Source: Oxyruncus cristatus
Lineage: Eukaryota; Chordata; Aves; Passeriformes; Cotingidae
Direction: 5' to 3'
DNA: 64,000 nt
Assembly: GCA_013399855.1 (NCBI GenBank)
Contig: VXAY01004755.1
Location: forward strand, 568,546 to 632,545
Shown: positions 22,881 through 34,072 of the stretch, piece after piece
Numbering within the stretch: position 1 is the stretch's first letter
Layout: each line of letters starts with the position of its first letter
The notes under the pieces: model-generated
Seen by the model: only the letters and a program-made list of their open reading frames with translations
The model's database searches: none
What the model was told of the DNA's origin: nothing
Made by a program: the position numbers and the translations under genes

Positions 22881-25800
22881 TGCGAGTCCCCAACTAGCAC
22901 AGAGAGCTGTTATCTGACCAAGCTGTCTTCAACCTGCTCAGGGGGGTGATTTACTGCCTGCAAGGGAGGTTCTGGTAGAGTGCACATACTCTGAGCTGAC
23001 TTCACATGGAGACCATTACCTCATGTGCTGGAGTCTGACTAGAGCAGCAGCGCAGACAGCAAACCTTAAGGAACTAACTAACCAACTAACTAGGGGAGCA
23101 GTATTTCAGTCACTTGAGTACTTGTCTTTAAGGACCATCTCCAGCTTCCTCTCCTGCTTAGAGCCAGGAGAGGCCCTAGAGAAGTAATAGCAAACTCCAG
23201 GGAATGATTTATGAGTCTGTGTCCAGCTTTCCACTTTCATTGGTTTTCCATGACGGTAACACACAGAAACCTTTGCTACTCTTAACAAGAACACAAGGAG
23301 TACAAGATTAACGTTAAGACTATCTACGTTTTTGAGTTATTAATTGTGGGATGTTGGGTATGTTGAATATATCCAGCAGCTTCTATGCCTGGGTCTCAAA
23401 GCACACTTTAGGCATTCACAGACACATTCCCAACACTTTCACAAATGAAAGTTTCATCTTTGCTTCCAGCACATGTGTTTAATTGAAAGTGTCACAGCGT
23501 GTGCATGGAAGTCAGGATTGATACCAGGAGTCACCTCCCTGGTTTTAACCAAATCAGAAGCAGGTAATAACTACCTAGTTATTACCAGTTCTTAACTCAG
23601 GAAATCAGGGGGACAATCAGCTCAATTAATCAGATCTCCTGCACATCAGTCCAGAAAATCTTTATGAGTAACACTTGTAGAGTGTCTGCTCCCGAAAGGT
23701 ACAGAAAAGGCCAGAAAGTTCCAACAGTGACATGTCAACACAATGGAACTGTCACACCACTGCCTCCTCCAACAAAACCACCTTAGCCACACTTTCCCAA
23801 GGGACAAGCACCAGCTCCTTTTGGCAGAACAGAGGCTCAGGAAAACTCACCAGGGAGTGAGGAGAAGAAAAGGACAATTGGCTCTCAGTAGGAAGCAAAG
23901 ACTGAGGTCCCTCTGCCATGGCTATGAACCAAACAGTTGCCAAGTCTGGGTAAAAACCCAGGAACAGGCATCTAAAAGTCCACCACACATACAAGGCCCA
24001 GCAGTTCCATCGGTTTTCTAGCACATGCCCAAAATGTTCTCTTTACTCTTCCTCCTTCCCCTCTGTGGCCGCAGCCACTGAAGAGCCACCACCAAGATGC
24101 CCTCACTGGGAAGTGTTGGTGTCTTCCCACTGGGTTGCTACAGGTTCTCACTCTCCCTTTGCACCCCCATTTATTTAGCAGATAAACTTCTAACAAGCAA
24201 TACCTAAAGAGAGTGGGCCCTCATGAGAAACCAGTGAGACCAGAGCAGCACTGGGGCTGCAGGCACAGCAGAGCTGCCTCCTCACAGCTCTTCCCAGCCG
24301 CGCTCCCACCAAGAACAACTCCCAGCAGCAGCAATCCTGCTGTTTCCATCCCTGATGGAAATGAACCCTGCTGGGTTACACAAACATGCAGAGCTCAGAA
24401 GATGTCACAAGCCTGACCTCTGCCTTTCTTTGCTGGATTTCTCAGTGTACGACGCCAGCTGTCGAACAGGATAAATGACGGGATGCACAGAGAGCAACAT
24501 CAGCGAGCCCACAGGAATTCTGGCCAGAAACAGAAGACAACAAAAGCCTGTGGAAATGATCTAAGGATATCACTTGGCAACCTCAGGATTATTGTCTTGT
24601 TTTGTATGTATTGGTTTTGAAAAACTGATAACTGTTCTTGTGTGCCAGTGGAGATTACAAGACCGTTTGTGTTGGTATCAAAGGAGACAAAATCTTTTTC
24701 CACCCTTTCCAAAGAGGGGCAACACCATCTTTGTACCAGGGCAATGTCTCTTCTTGTGTGACTCCACTAAAACAATGGAGTTGTATCAGTGATGAATTTG
24801 GTCCATTGTTTTCATGGGATTAATGCCAAAACAGCGATAAATGTGCTGCTGTTGCTTTGCATCTCTGGCGTGACCGGTGAGGTAAATAATGCTCCAACTT
24901 GCTCTCCCTTTCAGGCAAACATCTGGATTTCTACTGATTGCAATTTAGCTGCATAGACAATGAAGGCATTACTGTTGCAAAAAGCATTAGAGGCTTCTAT
25001 AGCACTGGCCATATTCAAGTGACCTTGAGCAGAACCAACTTTAAAAGGTGGTTTTAGTGCACACAGAAAAAAATCCAAGAGACAGGCACCTCATCACTGC
25101 TACTTCTTTACAGGAGTGAAGTTCTGCTACATCAGCTAGCAGACAGCTCTATAGGATTTCATGGTGAACACAGCCAGTCCCTGGAGGGGTTTTATAGGTC
25201 CGATACAGGGAGAAGAGCAAAGCCTTACAAGTCTTGATGCCAGCAAACACACATCAAGTGCCAGTACGAGGAGCACTGTAAACCTGCTTTGCTTGTGTGA
25301 TGGAAACAGAGTCCTCCTGGAAGCTGAGCCCCTCAGCCCAGCTTTGAGAGCAGGTCAGTTCTGTGTCAGGGGAGTTCACTCCCCATCAGCTGTTACAACT
25401 CCCTGACAGCAGGACCAGGGTCACTGCTGATTTTCTAATGCCGTGAGCTCTGATCTAATTAGGACTGGACTGAGACCACCAATTCCTCTCACTCGAGTTT
25501 CAGATCAACAGTCACTCGTTTTTATCAGGAGTCAGCTCCGTGCTGAGAATCCCACCCAGTAACCAGGCAGATCAACACCGAATCCAAGCACTCTCTTGAA
25601 CACATCATGTCTCATCTGTGCTCAGACAGCAAACTTTACAGGACAAATAGGTTTTGTTTCAGCTGTACTTTTTTTTTTCCTTCCCTATTTTGAGATCTTT
25701 GAACAGAGGTCAAAGACTGGGGGCCTCCCATATGCTATAGAAGGTAGTGCTGCAGTGACAGTGCTACTGCTGGCAACTCTCCTCCCTAGGAATGACTCTG

Positions 25801-28800
25801 CCATTCACTCCTGGGATTAATCCATGACTGAGCAATCTGCAGGGTCTGTATGTTCAGCCTCCTCGTTTTTCTCACAGGACACTGCTCCTCAGTGTCCATC
25901 TTCCCAGCTACCAGTGAGGATATCAGCACTATCCCCCCACTCCTTCAGTTCAGTGCCTTGCAGATGTTTCTGACCAGAAAAGGACCTTCAGGGGCTTGTG
26001 TCTAAACTTCCTGTTGGGGTGAGAAAGAGATAAAAGAACTGGCCTGATCTGGACTGCTCTAATTTGATTCCCAACGAGGGAAATCCCTTTTCATTTAATG
26101 CATCCTTATCGCCCCAAGCAGTGCAGCTGTGCAGTGGAATTAACCTTGGAGGACACTGTGAGTTACACAGAGGAGGATCCTGCATGGGACTGCCCACGAC
26201 TGCACTTTCCCACTGCTTCTCTCCCACCAGCCATGGAAAGATGCTGCTTCTCCCCCTGACACTACTCTGAGGTCAGAACTGGTTCTAGCATGAAAAGGAA
26301 GCGGGTTGTCAGCATTCAAACATAAACCATCTTAACTTATCACAGTCACAGCGTGTTGTTAAGTCTTCAGCAAGTGTTTTTCGACTTCACACTGAAGTTG
26401 TGAAAGATGTCCTCAGACTTCTGTAGTACTTTAGAGGGGACTATGAAAGAGAATACTACATCCTGTCTGCTTTGCTAAATATTGGCAGGTTCTGCCCTCA
26501 AACACAGATTTCTGTAAGACCTAAGCTGCTGCTCACACACTCAAGACCGTCTTTGTGAGTTACATTTTAAAAACACTGTGTGGGTCCATCACGTGTGGTG
26601 GCAGCACACGGAACCAGAGACTTTATAAACAGTCTGTGGCAGATGCCATTGGAAAGGCAAGAACAAATTCCACTCCTGGTTTTCACAAGCATTATTCTTA
26701 CCTGTGGGGTGCTTTGCCTCAGCACTGTGCTTCTTCCTTCACAGTTCAGTGACAGTCCTGGTTCCCAGAGAGAAGCTCTGCTCTCAAAAAAGAGCCACAT
26801 CCCAGGAGAGAGATCTTCTCTCTGACACAGAGACAGTCACAGCTCCCAGACACAGGACAGCCAAGTGATGGAAGAAGCATCTGGCTGTTGCCATTTGGAA
26901 CATTTGGAAAACCCCTGGCTTATCAGGATCAAGAGTGTCGTGAAACCACATGACTTTGAGCCCCACAAACAAGGAACACAAGACATTCAGATGGTAGAAA
27001 GCAAAGTGAATTCACTGGCAGCGTTTGGCTTAAATTATCTTAATGCCACAATGTCAGTGTGACATTTCAAAATATACAGAGTCGTCTGTTCTTTTATGTC
27101 TTTGAGGGAAGCAGAACAGGTAGGAACAATAACCACACCAGGGTCAAGAGCTGAGATTGTTGTTGTTTTTTATACGCTGCAGTGTGAGAAGTGGTGCTGG
27201 GCCAGCAGCCCTCTGAGACAACAAACTGCAAGGGACAGGTGAGGAAGGGGAGAAGAGGACAAGGGCAGGGGACCAGAGAGGTCTCAGGACCACTAACCTA
27301 TGAACCACTGCACCATTCACCTCACCCACTGCTGCTGGACGGGTGAGAGAGAGGAGGACACCCCTCACTCCCTGCCCGCATGAGCCCATTTTGTTCTTTT
27401 TCCCCTCGCTCAAAACACACACAAATAGCCTTTCTGCTTCAATGGCTTTTTGGGGGGAAGGCGAAAACACACCAATATTTTGTTTGCCCATAAGCTGCTG
27501 TGTTTTCCCCCAGTCGGGGGAAAGAAAAAATATCCACCTTGAGAAAGTAACACCTTGTTCCTGCACATATTGGCACTTGCGCTGCTTCCGTGTCATGTTT
27601 GCTCTGTCAAAACAAGTTTTCCTCGCCCCTCAGGGTCAACCCAGCTTTTGAAAACCAAGCTGTCGTCTCCAGGCATCATCACTAGCAGTAGCCAGATAAC
27701 AGGCTACAAGTTCACATTCCAGAATGGTTATGACTAGTGATGAATGAGCCAGCTCATAGACAGCAGGAATTTCCTACAGGTTACACTGACCTTCCAAGGA
27801 ACACGTTCGTCTGACTTAGGGGAGGCAGCAAAGAGGACACATTAGGCCAGGGGGATGGAAGGAGGAAGGGAGAAAACCCTAATTACAAAGGAGGAGACAG
27901 TGAGCAGCACAAATCATTGCTGCTCAGGGGATCTCTCTGCCCCCAGAATGCTGCAGGTGCCTTACTGAAGGGCAGGTAAAATCATTATGTATTAAAACAA
28001 TATAAAGAGACTAATAGGATCTTTACACTGTTGATAGAGAAAAATTGAGGTAAACTGAGTAGATTACAGGACGATAAGGAACAAATGTGTTCCATGGTAT
28101 GATGCTTTATGGGTAAATGTTTGGTTTAAAGATCACAAGCAGCAGGTTGGCAAAACATCACTGTCATCAAAGCACCAAATCAAAGTGTTCACTCTCCATT
28201 GTCATAATCCTTATGCTACAGCTACATAGAAACTTCCTACCTGAGGCAAGAACCAGACTGTGGAGCATGGAAAAAGCCAGAACTCATATCCACAGCTGCT
28301 GTTTGGTACCTTTGCTGTGCCTGAACACACAACAGGCCGAAAAAAGCAGCGAAACCTATTCCAAATGTTGCATTTCAACCAGCCCAGTCCTACAGCGCTC
28401 GTTATGAGATTATAACTAATCCATCAATTGATAGTATCTGCATTCCCAGGATTTCTAAACCGTTCAGCATATCTAATAAGCATTAATTCACCATTTATCA
28501 CCAGCATTTTTGTGTATGAAAACACAGCCTTCCCCCATCAGTCAGCATAATAGATATTCTGTCATTCCCATCGCTTCCCTGCTCCAGGTAGAGCCAATGC
28601 TTGCAGCCTGCTGGGAGTTTTTGGGTTCCTGGGAGGGCCCCACAAGGCATTTTGCTCTGATGGGGGAACCCCGAGAGAGGGAAGATATCACATCTCTATA
28701 AAAGATTCCACATTAAACTACTGATGCTGTTGGAAACCCAGGACAAGATACTCAGAGGGTGTCAATCTGCATAGTTTTCCTAATCTTATATCAACTCACA

Positions 28801-30603
28801 GCCTGATCCTTCTCATCCATCAGCCCATTTATTAGAGACAATATGGATGCAGCAGCCAGTGAAGGATGAAAAATTATCTTTAGGACTGGTGAGTTTATAA
28901 TGTTTGGTGCAGGCAGAGTTTTTGGCAAATTAAATTTACTTCTTTAACCGGGGAGAGAAAATGGAGACGTTTCAGGGAACGTAACAAGCTCAGCCAGCTC
29001 CAAAAGTTGTATGTAAGGTTTTGAATTTTGCAGACATCTTTAAACCTTCAGAGAAATTACAAAGGAGAAAAATTAGGATAACATTTCCACTTAAAAATTG
29101 CATTTTCCCACCCTTTATGACTCAAGAGCTGTAATTCCTTGCTGAACCAGAAACATGCTGAGAAAAAAAGTTTTGACTGTGTTCTATTTTAGGATTTCCT
29201 TCCACAGCAAGAAAGAGGGAGTGATAAAACCCCCTTGAACTTCAATAAACATCTCTGAGGGAAAGTTCAAATCTGTTCTCATTGTTTGCTGACCTGGTGC
29301 CTATAATGCCTGTTTTTAGTTTCATGTTAAAGCAAAAAAAATCCTTGTTTTTAATAAAAAAAAAAAAAAGAGGCAACATTAGAAATAAACAGATTTGTTG
29401 CCACGAGCAAAGTTTGTCCTGCAAGGCAACACATCACGCAGAACTCTTGAACTTCCTCCTGGAATGAACACACGTTTCAAACTGCTAATGTGCCTTTAAC
29501 AAATATATATTCAGGCAAGTTCATTAGTGGCAGTGGCACCTATTTGTGACCATTCCTCAGCTCTTTGTTGTCTGCTCAAGGACAAACGTTAAGCAAGGTA
29601 CCCCTTTACTGGGAATTAACTGACCACCTTCCCTCCACACCTGGCACCACCTGTGCTGCTCCTGCTCCAAGAACACATGGAAAACTTCCCTCTCCATAGT
29701 GGCTGTCCTGGAATCTTTCATTAGGCTCCTCCCAGGGCAAGAGGAATAAATGTGTGGGCCGTGGTTGTGCATTTTCTCCTGTGTTATCTCTCTGGTTTGT
29801 GCTTCATCACTTGCCATGGTCAATAAACGCCCTTTGAAGTTCCTCAGCACGAGAGTGGGAAGTTCATTTGGAGTCTTGCTGAAGGAGGAACACAGAGTTT
29901 GAGAAGCTCCTGCTACACCCAGGAGGAAGCATCGCTTTGGGAGGGACAGACGTTCTGGAGCAGCAACGGCCCTGGGTGCTACAGACTCTAAATATAGCCC
30001 AGCTCCCAGGAATACTGAACAAGCTGTAAAGAATGGAACTATAAAGCCATGACCCAAAGTGAGAAAAGGGAAAGGATGAAAGGCCAGGATGTTGTCCTTA
30101 CCCCCAGAAGTCACACTGCAGCCCGGCACTCAGGTCAGCTGTGTTAACATCCATTTCTCGAGTGCTGTAACTATTTCCACTCCTCTTAACCCTCAAAGCG
30201 TCTCCCCCTCCCCACACTCTACATCACATCATATGACTAATGAGTTTGACCCTTCTCCAACCCCTATCTGCAGTCTCTCATGGCTCCAGCACCGTTTGCT
30301 TCCTGCCTTTATTAAATCAGATGGGCTGTGTGTGCTCCGGGTCCCAGAGCCAGAGGAACACAGAGAGACAGGGAATTAAGGGCCATCCTCTCCCAGCCTC
30401 CAGGGCTCTGTGTCTTCTATTTCCTCACTGTGTTGCCTCATGAATGTGCCATTCCATCATTTTTTTCTCACTTTCCTGATGAAATCACCCCTTCCTCCCA
30501 CTAGAAGGAGGAGGAGAGGAATGCAGGCCGCTTCTCAGTGTCACTCTGCACTGCAGGGCTGCACTGTGGGCTTTCCAACATATTTATTATTTCACTGCCT
30601 ACT
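22881..30603. other. Long non-genic stretch
   Basis: About 7.7 kb with no recognised gene and no CR1. It holds an AACT-type tetranucleotide tract at 23072-23092 and a short A14 run at 29356-29369. An AT-rich passage at about 28800-28930 (ccatttattagagacaatat, gaaaaattatctttagg, tttataatgtttgg) is mildly enhancer-like. The largest open frame (complement of 29557-30129, 190 codons) has no recognisable domain. Confidence 0.5.
23072..23092. repeat. Imperfect (AACT)n microsatellite
   Basis: AACTAACTAACCAACTAACT: five tetranucleotide units with one substitution. Confidence 0.85.
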
Positions 30604-30642
30604 TTAACAAGTAGGGATCGGGAAGGAATCCCTACTTGTTAA
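30604..30642. repeat. Perfect inverted repeat, 15-bp arms, 9-nt spacer
   Basis: TTAACAAGTAGGGAT (30604-30618) is followed by CGGGAAGGA and then its exact reverse complement ATCCCTACTTGTTAA (30628-30642). Complementarity stops abruptly on both sides (t/t, then c/c). There is no transposon around it and no T-run after it, so it is not an obvious terminator or TIR. An arm copied by template switching during replication is a plausible origin. Confidence 0.95.
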
Positions 30643-31950
30643 TCCCTTTAATGAGGCTGATTCCCTGAGCTTCTGTCCATTTCCCCACTCCTCATTTCTC
30701 TCTTCCTTTCTCCTTCATTTCCCTAAGACTTTCACCTTTTTATTCCTCCTCCCTCCCTAACCCTCCAACAATTTGCCCCTCTCTTAACATCAGTCACCCA
30801 TCTCTTTAAGGGAGGCCATTCCCAAATCTCTGAAGTACTTTTATTTGGATTTTTGGGGATCTTATTTGCCTTTTGTCTCACTGTGTTGGGATGGTTGGAT
30901 CACTCAGCTTTCTCACTTGTGTTTGGATGGGACCAAGGAAGTTGGTAGACAAATTCAAGCTAAACAATTCTTTTGGAAATTATTACTTCTTTCAAACAAA
31001 AAGATTCAGCAGGGGTGGGTTAGTCTACCTTGCTTGTGAGTTTTAAGGTCTGTTTGAGCCTTGGCTGGGACTTCTGCAGCCACAAGGACCCAAATGCTTC
31101 CAGCCATGATCTCACAGGAAGCCCATCACTCGGACTGTCCCTGACGATGGTCTCAACACCTCTTAGTGGTAGTTTTCTAAATGTGGGTATTTCATTTCTA
31201 ATCTGAACAAAAACCAAACATAAAAATATCAACATCCTTCACAAATCCTGAGTTAGTTCTTTCTGCACTGCTCCAACACAGGCTGCCCAGTGCTGAGAAC
31301 ACCCCTGGTAGTACAGCCCCGGGCCCTCGTGCACCTGAGGACAGCACCGGCCTCTTACCAGACCTGACAAGACCTGACAGCTAAACATTCACCAGTGAGA
31401 GATTTGTGTCACCCATTATAGTAAGTGGGACTCGCAAGGAGGTCCTGGAATTGAATTCCACACTTTCCAGGGTGGCGGATGTATAAATACTGCATGTAAG
31501 ATCAATAAATGATTACTAGCTCTGTTAACAAGTGCCTAATGTCTTGTTACAGACTTTTATAGAGTCCAGTTGGTCAATAGGTTGCATTTAACCATGACTT
31601 ATGATCACCTGTATCACATAATAACCATGCCTGTAATATGCTTACACAGTCTATTCATCAAGCATTAACCCTTTTAAATTTATTTATGAATATACTCTTA
31701 CTCTAATGTTTCACCAAATGGAATAATAATAACTGGTCAAAGAAGAAGAGCTGGGCTCTTTGCAGCCACGTTTCACCTGCCCCAAGGAACAGATCCTGAG
31801 TCACAGGCTCAGTTCAAACCCGCTCCCGGAGATCCGATCTGAAGCATTAGTTCAGGCTAAAAGGAGTCAGAGACTCCCCAGATTTATTCAGAGGGAACAG
31901 GATCAGCCATCTCAGGGGTGGACAACACAAAGGAGCCAAATTCCAAGATG
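30643..31950. other. Non-genic stretch with an AT-rich unexplained part
   Basis: Pyrimidine-rich from 30650 to 30790. The AT-rich portion 31485-31740 contains tgtataaatactgc and, about 10 bp later, gatcaataaatg. This resembles the TATA/polyadenylation spacing of an LTR or a decayed AT-rich repeat. No flanking TG...CA termini or duplicated target were found. Confidence 0.45.
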
Positions 31951-32035
31951 GCCAGAGAAGCTGTGGCTGCCCCAGTCCTGGAAGTGCTTTAGGTCAGGTT
32001 GGGTGGGGCTCTGAACAACCCGGTCCAGGGGAAGG
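31951..32035 (+). mobile_element. CR1 LINE fragment that lacks its 3' terminus
   Basis: GAAGCTGTGGCTGCCCCAGT, CCTGGAAGTGCTTTAGGTCA and GGTTGGGTGGGGCTCTGAAC are the sense CR1 body just upstream of the usual end. The match stops at GGTCCAGGGGAAGGTG. The CATGGCAGGGGGTTGGA block and the ATTCTATG terminus are missing. CR1 copies normally lose the 5' end and keep the 3' end, so a later insertion or deletion must have removed it here. Confidence 0.85.
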
Positions 32036-32700
32036 TGCTCTCTCGGATTCTTAGGTGGGTTAGATTCACAAATAAGTCAGGCCTACAAGAGAGTTACTGC
32101 TGTGCTATAGTAAATTCTATGGCATCTTTTGCTGAATTATTTCAATTAGGCTTAAGTGCTGTTATAACCTTTAGGCCTAAACCACTGGTCAAGTCCTGGG
32201 CTAAGTTTGGCAAGAGGGGTCTGCTCTGAGCCTTGTGGCTCAACGGGAGAGTCTCCCTTCTTCCCTTTTATCCTTACTCTTTATACCCTTACCCTTTTTC
32301 CACCCCCAGCCTCCACACTGAAAATTTCAGGTTGATTTTAGATTTTAGGTTTTGGTTGATTTTTAGTTTCGGATTGATTGATTTAGATTTTAGTCTGATT
32401 TTCTCTCTGTGTGTTTTAACCACCTAGAAAAAGGAGTAGAGTGAACTCTGACAACAAACCTTTTGATGCTTTCACTTTACTACCAAAATCTGCTTTTGAC
32501 TCTACCTTTGTTGGTGGTTTTTTGAGTGACCTAAAACACTCTTTTGTGACAAAACTGGTGATGCACCTGTGGCAGTGCAGAGAAACAGAGACCCCTCTGG
32601 ACTGTCACCTTATTGATGAAGCCTTTTGAATACAAAATCCTTGTTTTAAGAGCTCCACCCTCTACCTATTGACTCCGTGTTACATCTCTAAGGGATCCGG
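32036..32700. other. Unidentified segment, LTR-like or splice-like features
   Basis: Begins exactly where the CR1 match ends. In order it has: an AT-rich part; ctcaacgggagagtctccc with a 6-bp inverted repeat (GGGAGA/TCTCCC); a pyrimidine-rich part (32255-32310); a GATTTTAG-type degenerate repeat (32330-32402); a polypyrimidine-AG resembling a splice acceptor (ttctctctgtgtgttttaac, then cacctag ending at 32427); an open frame of about 70 codons closing with TGA at 32627-32629; and aatacaaaatccttgtttt, a weak polyadenylation-like signal with a GT-rich follow-on. I recognise no protein. An old LTR retrotransposon piece or an unknown repeat are the main options. Confidence 0.4.
32330..32402. repeat. 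Degenerate GATTTTAG tandem repeat
   Basis: Repeated words gttgattttagattttag, gttttggttgatttttag, ttcggattgattgatttag and attttagtctgatttt make a purely T/G/A segment with almost no C on this strand. Period and copy number are irregular, which suggests decay of a short tandem array. Confidence 0.65.
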
Positions 32701-33189
32701 GCCTGCTCCATCCCAGAAATGTGTTTTCACAGACAGAGCAGAACGGGTTCAAAGCCTCAATAAGCACCAATTTATATTAAAATGAGGGCCCTCCACACCC
32801 TCCAGACAGCAAAGCCATTAAAACACAAGACTCAACATCTGCTTTCTCCCCTTCATATCACCAGACTGGTGAGTGTACCAGCTATTGTACACGTAATTGT
32901 GAGGAGTGTTAAGTTTTGCCTGTCATCTTCAAAATCAAGCAGTTAAAGGGTATTTCAGAAATACTTAATGGGATTTTCCCACCAGTAAACCCTGTGCTCG
33001 GTGGTACATTTTAATAACAGCAGAATCAAAATCTCATTTATGGACTAAGGAGGTTGTTCTGAGGGTAACATTCGGGGAGGCTTTGCCAGAGAAAACAGAA
33101 GACTTAATAAGAGGAGGGCTCAAGAGTATTAGTAAGAAAAGTTGCAAGCTGCCTACAGGCTTTTTCTCTTCTGGTATCAGAGGGGAAGA

Positions 33190-33285
33190 AAAGCCCCTGT
33201 GGTTGATTCATTATGCCATTTCATTTCTTCATATATAATTTACATGCAATGTAAATACGGTAAATTATTATTTCTGGATTGCATT
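33190..33285. promoter_or_regulatory. AT-rich block with an inverted forkhead-like site
   Basis: Contains ATTTACAT (33238-33245), spacer GCA, and its exact reverse complement ATGTAAAT (33249-33256). Each arm holds a forkhead-type ATTTAC/GTAAAT core, and the centre reads ATGCAAT, which is POU-like. Flanking words (ttcattatgccatttc, ggtaaattattatttc) are also homeodomain/POU-type. It directly precedes an ancient repeat pair. Regulatory use is inference. Confidence 0.25.
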
Positions 33286-33335
33286 CTTGGGCCCCGATCC
33301 AAAGCCCACTGAAGCTCAGAGAAAGGCTCATAGGT
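33286..33335. mobile_element. Ancient amniote repeat fragment
   Basis: TGGGCCCCGATCCAAAGCCC followed by ACTGAAGCTCAGAG resembles the 'gggcctgatccaaagcccattgaagtcaatgg' arm common in old reptile/bird MITE-like repeats. Only one arm is recognisable. The opposite arm may have been lost in the poly-A tract that follows. Confidence 0.45.
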
Positions 33336-33345
33336 TGCAAAAAGG

Positions 33346-33363
33346 AAAAAAAAAAAAAAAAAA
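33346..33363. repeat. Poly-A tract, 18 bp
   Basis: A pure A18 run between two ancient repeat remnants. Confidence 0.9.
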
Positions 33364-33443
33364 TCAAACATTATTGAGAAACAGGCCTGTTATCTGCCAG
33401 CACTCATTAGGAAGGAGTTCATGTTCCAGCAAGGGTTAAAGAC

Positions 33444-33551
33444 TCAGGCCCCAGCTCAGCAAAATGTTAAGTACGTGCTTAACTTTTAGGTTACGCTCAA
33501 ATCCCAAGTGGATCTAAAGCACATGGTTTAATTGCTTTGCTGAATCAAAGC
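33444..33551. mobile_element. Ancient palindromic MITE
   Basis: The left arm (cccagctcagcaaaatgtta, agtacgtgcttaac) and right arm (taaagcacatggtttaattg, ctttgctgaatcaaag) are diverged inverted copies. They share CAGCAAA/TTTGCTG, TTAA, and GTGCTT/AAGCAC in mirrored order. This layout matches a well-known old amniote MITE with 'cagctcagcaaagcacttaagcacgtgcttaac' arms. It is non-autonomous and codes for nothing. The transposase superfamily is not visible from this copy. Confidence 0.7.
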
Positions 33552-33669
33552 AAGTACAGATTTCTATCTGGATTTAACTGCTGCGTAATCTGGAATTCCG
33601 CGTGGCTGATGCCACCAGGAACCTTCCTGAAGAGCTTTGGAACTTTCTTACTCTGGATCCACCCAGCCA

Positions 33670-33752
33670 TAAAAAACAAAAAAAACCCCAAAACAAAAAC
33701 AAAAACAACAACAACAACAACAACAAACACCAAAAAAACCAAACAAAAACAA
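33670..33752. repeat. A/C-rich low complexity with (CAA)7 core
   Basis: Interspersed A-runs with single C, and a perfect (CAA)7 at 33706-33726, followed by aaacaccaaaaaaacc. It translates into spurious Lys/Thr or Val/Phe runs. Confidence 0.9.
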
Positions 33753-34027
33753 CATAAGGAATAATCACAACAACTAGAACAGTTTTCCAAGTCATGGGAA
33801 GAAAAAACAATTGGTTCTGTGTCAGTTTAGTTCTCAGCTTGCATGTGTTTTTCTTTCCCATTTACTTCTCTGTTGATCTCTGCTGCTTCGCTTTTCCCAT
33901 CCTGCTGCTCCAGGAGATCCGTGGGTAAATCCTCCCACTTCAGGAGCAGTAAAAACTCCTTATTTGGGTGGAAAAGCAAAGCCAAGGATCTGAGATCTCC
34001 GTGCCTTCTGATCCCAATAATCCCATG

Positions 34028-34072
34028 TTGGAACGAGATGACCTCAACGGTCTTTTCTGTTAAAATCTTACA
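34028..34072 (+). mobile_element. Possible strongly decayed CR1 tail
   Basis: ATGTTGGAACGAGATGACCT, caacggtcttttctg and ttaaaatcttacag can be laid against the sense CR1 end (GTTGGAACTAGATGACCTTT, AAGGTCCCTTCCAACCCAAA). Only about 45 bp match and the terminal octamers are gone, so a chance match is possible. Confidence 0.4.

Noticed and set aside
29557..30129. 190-codon open frame on the complement
   Set aside because: No recognisable family, signal or membrane pattern, and no splice or promoter context. Length is within chance for 64 kb in six frames.
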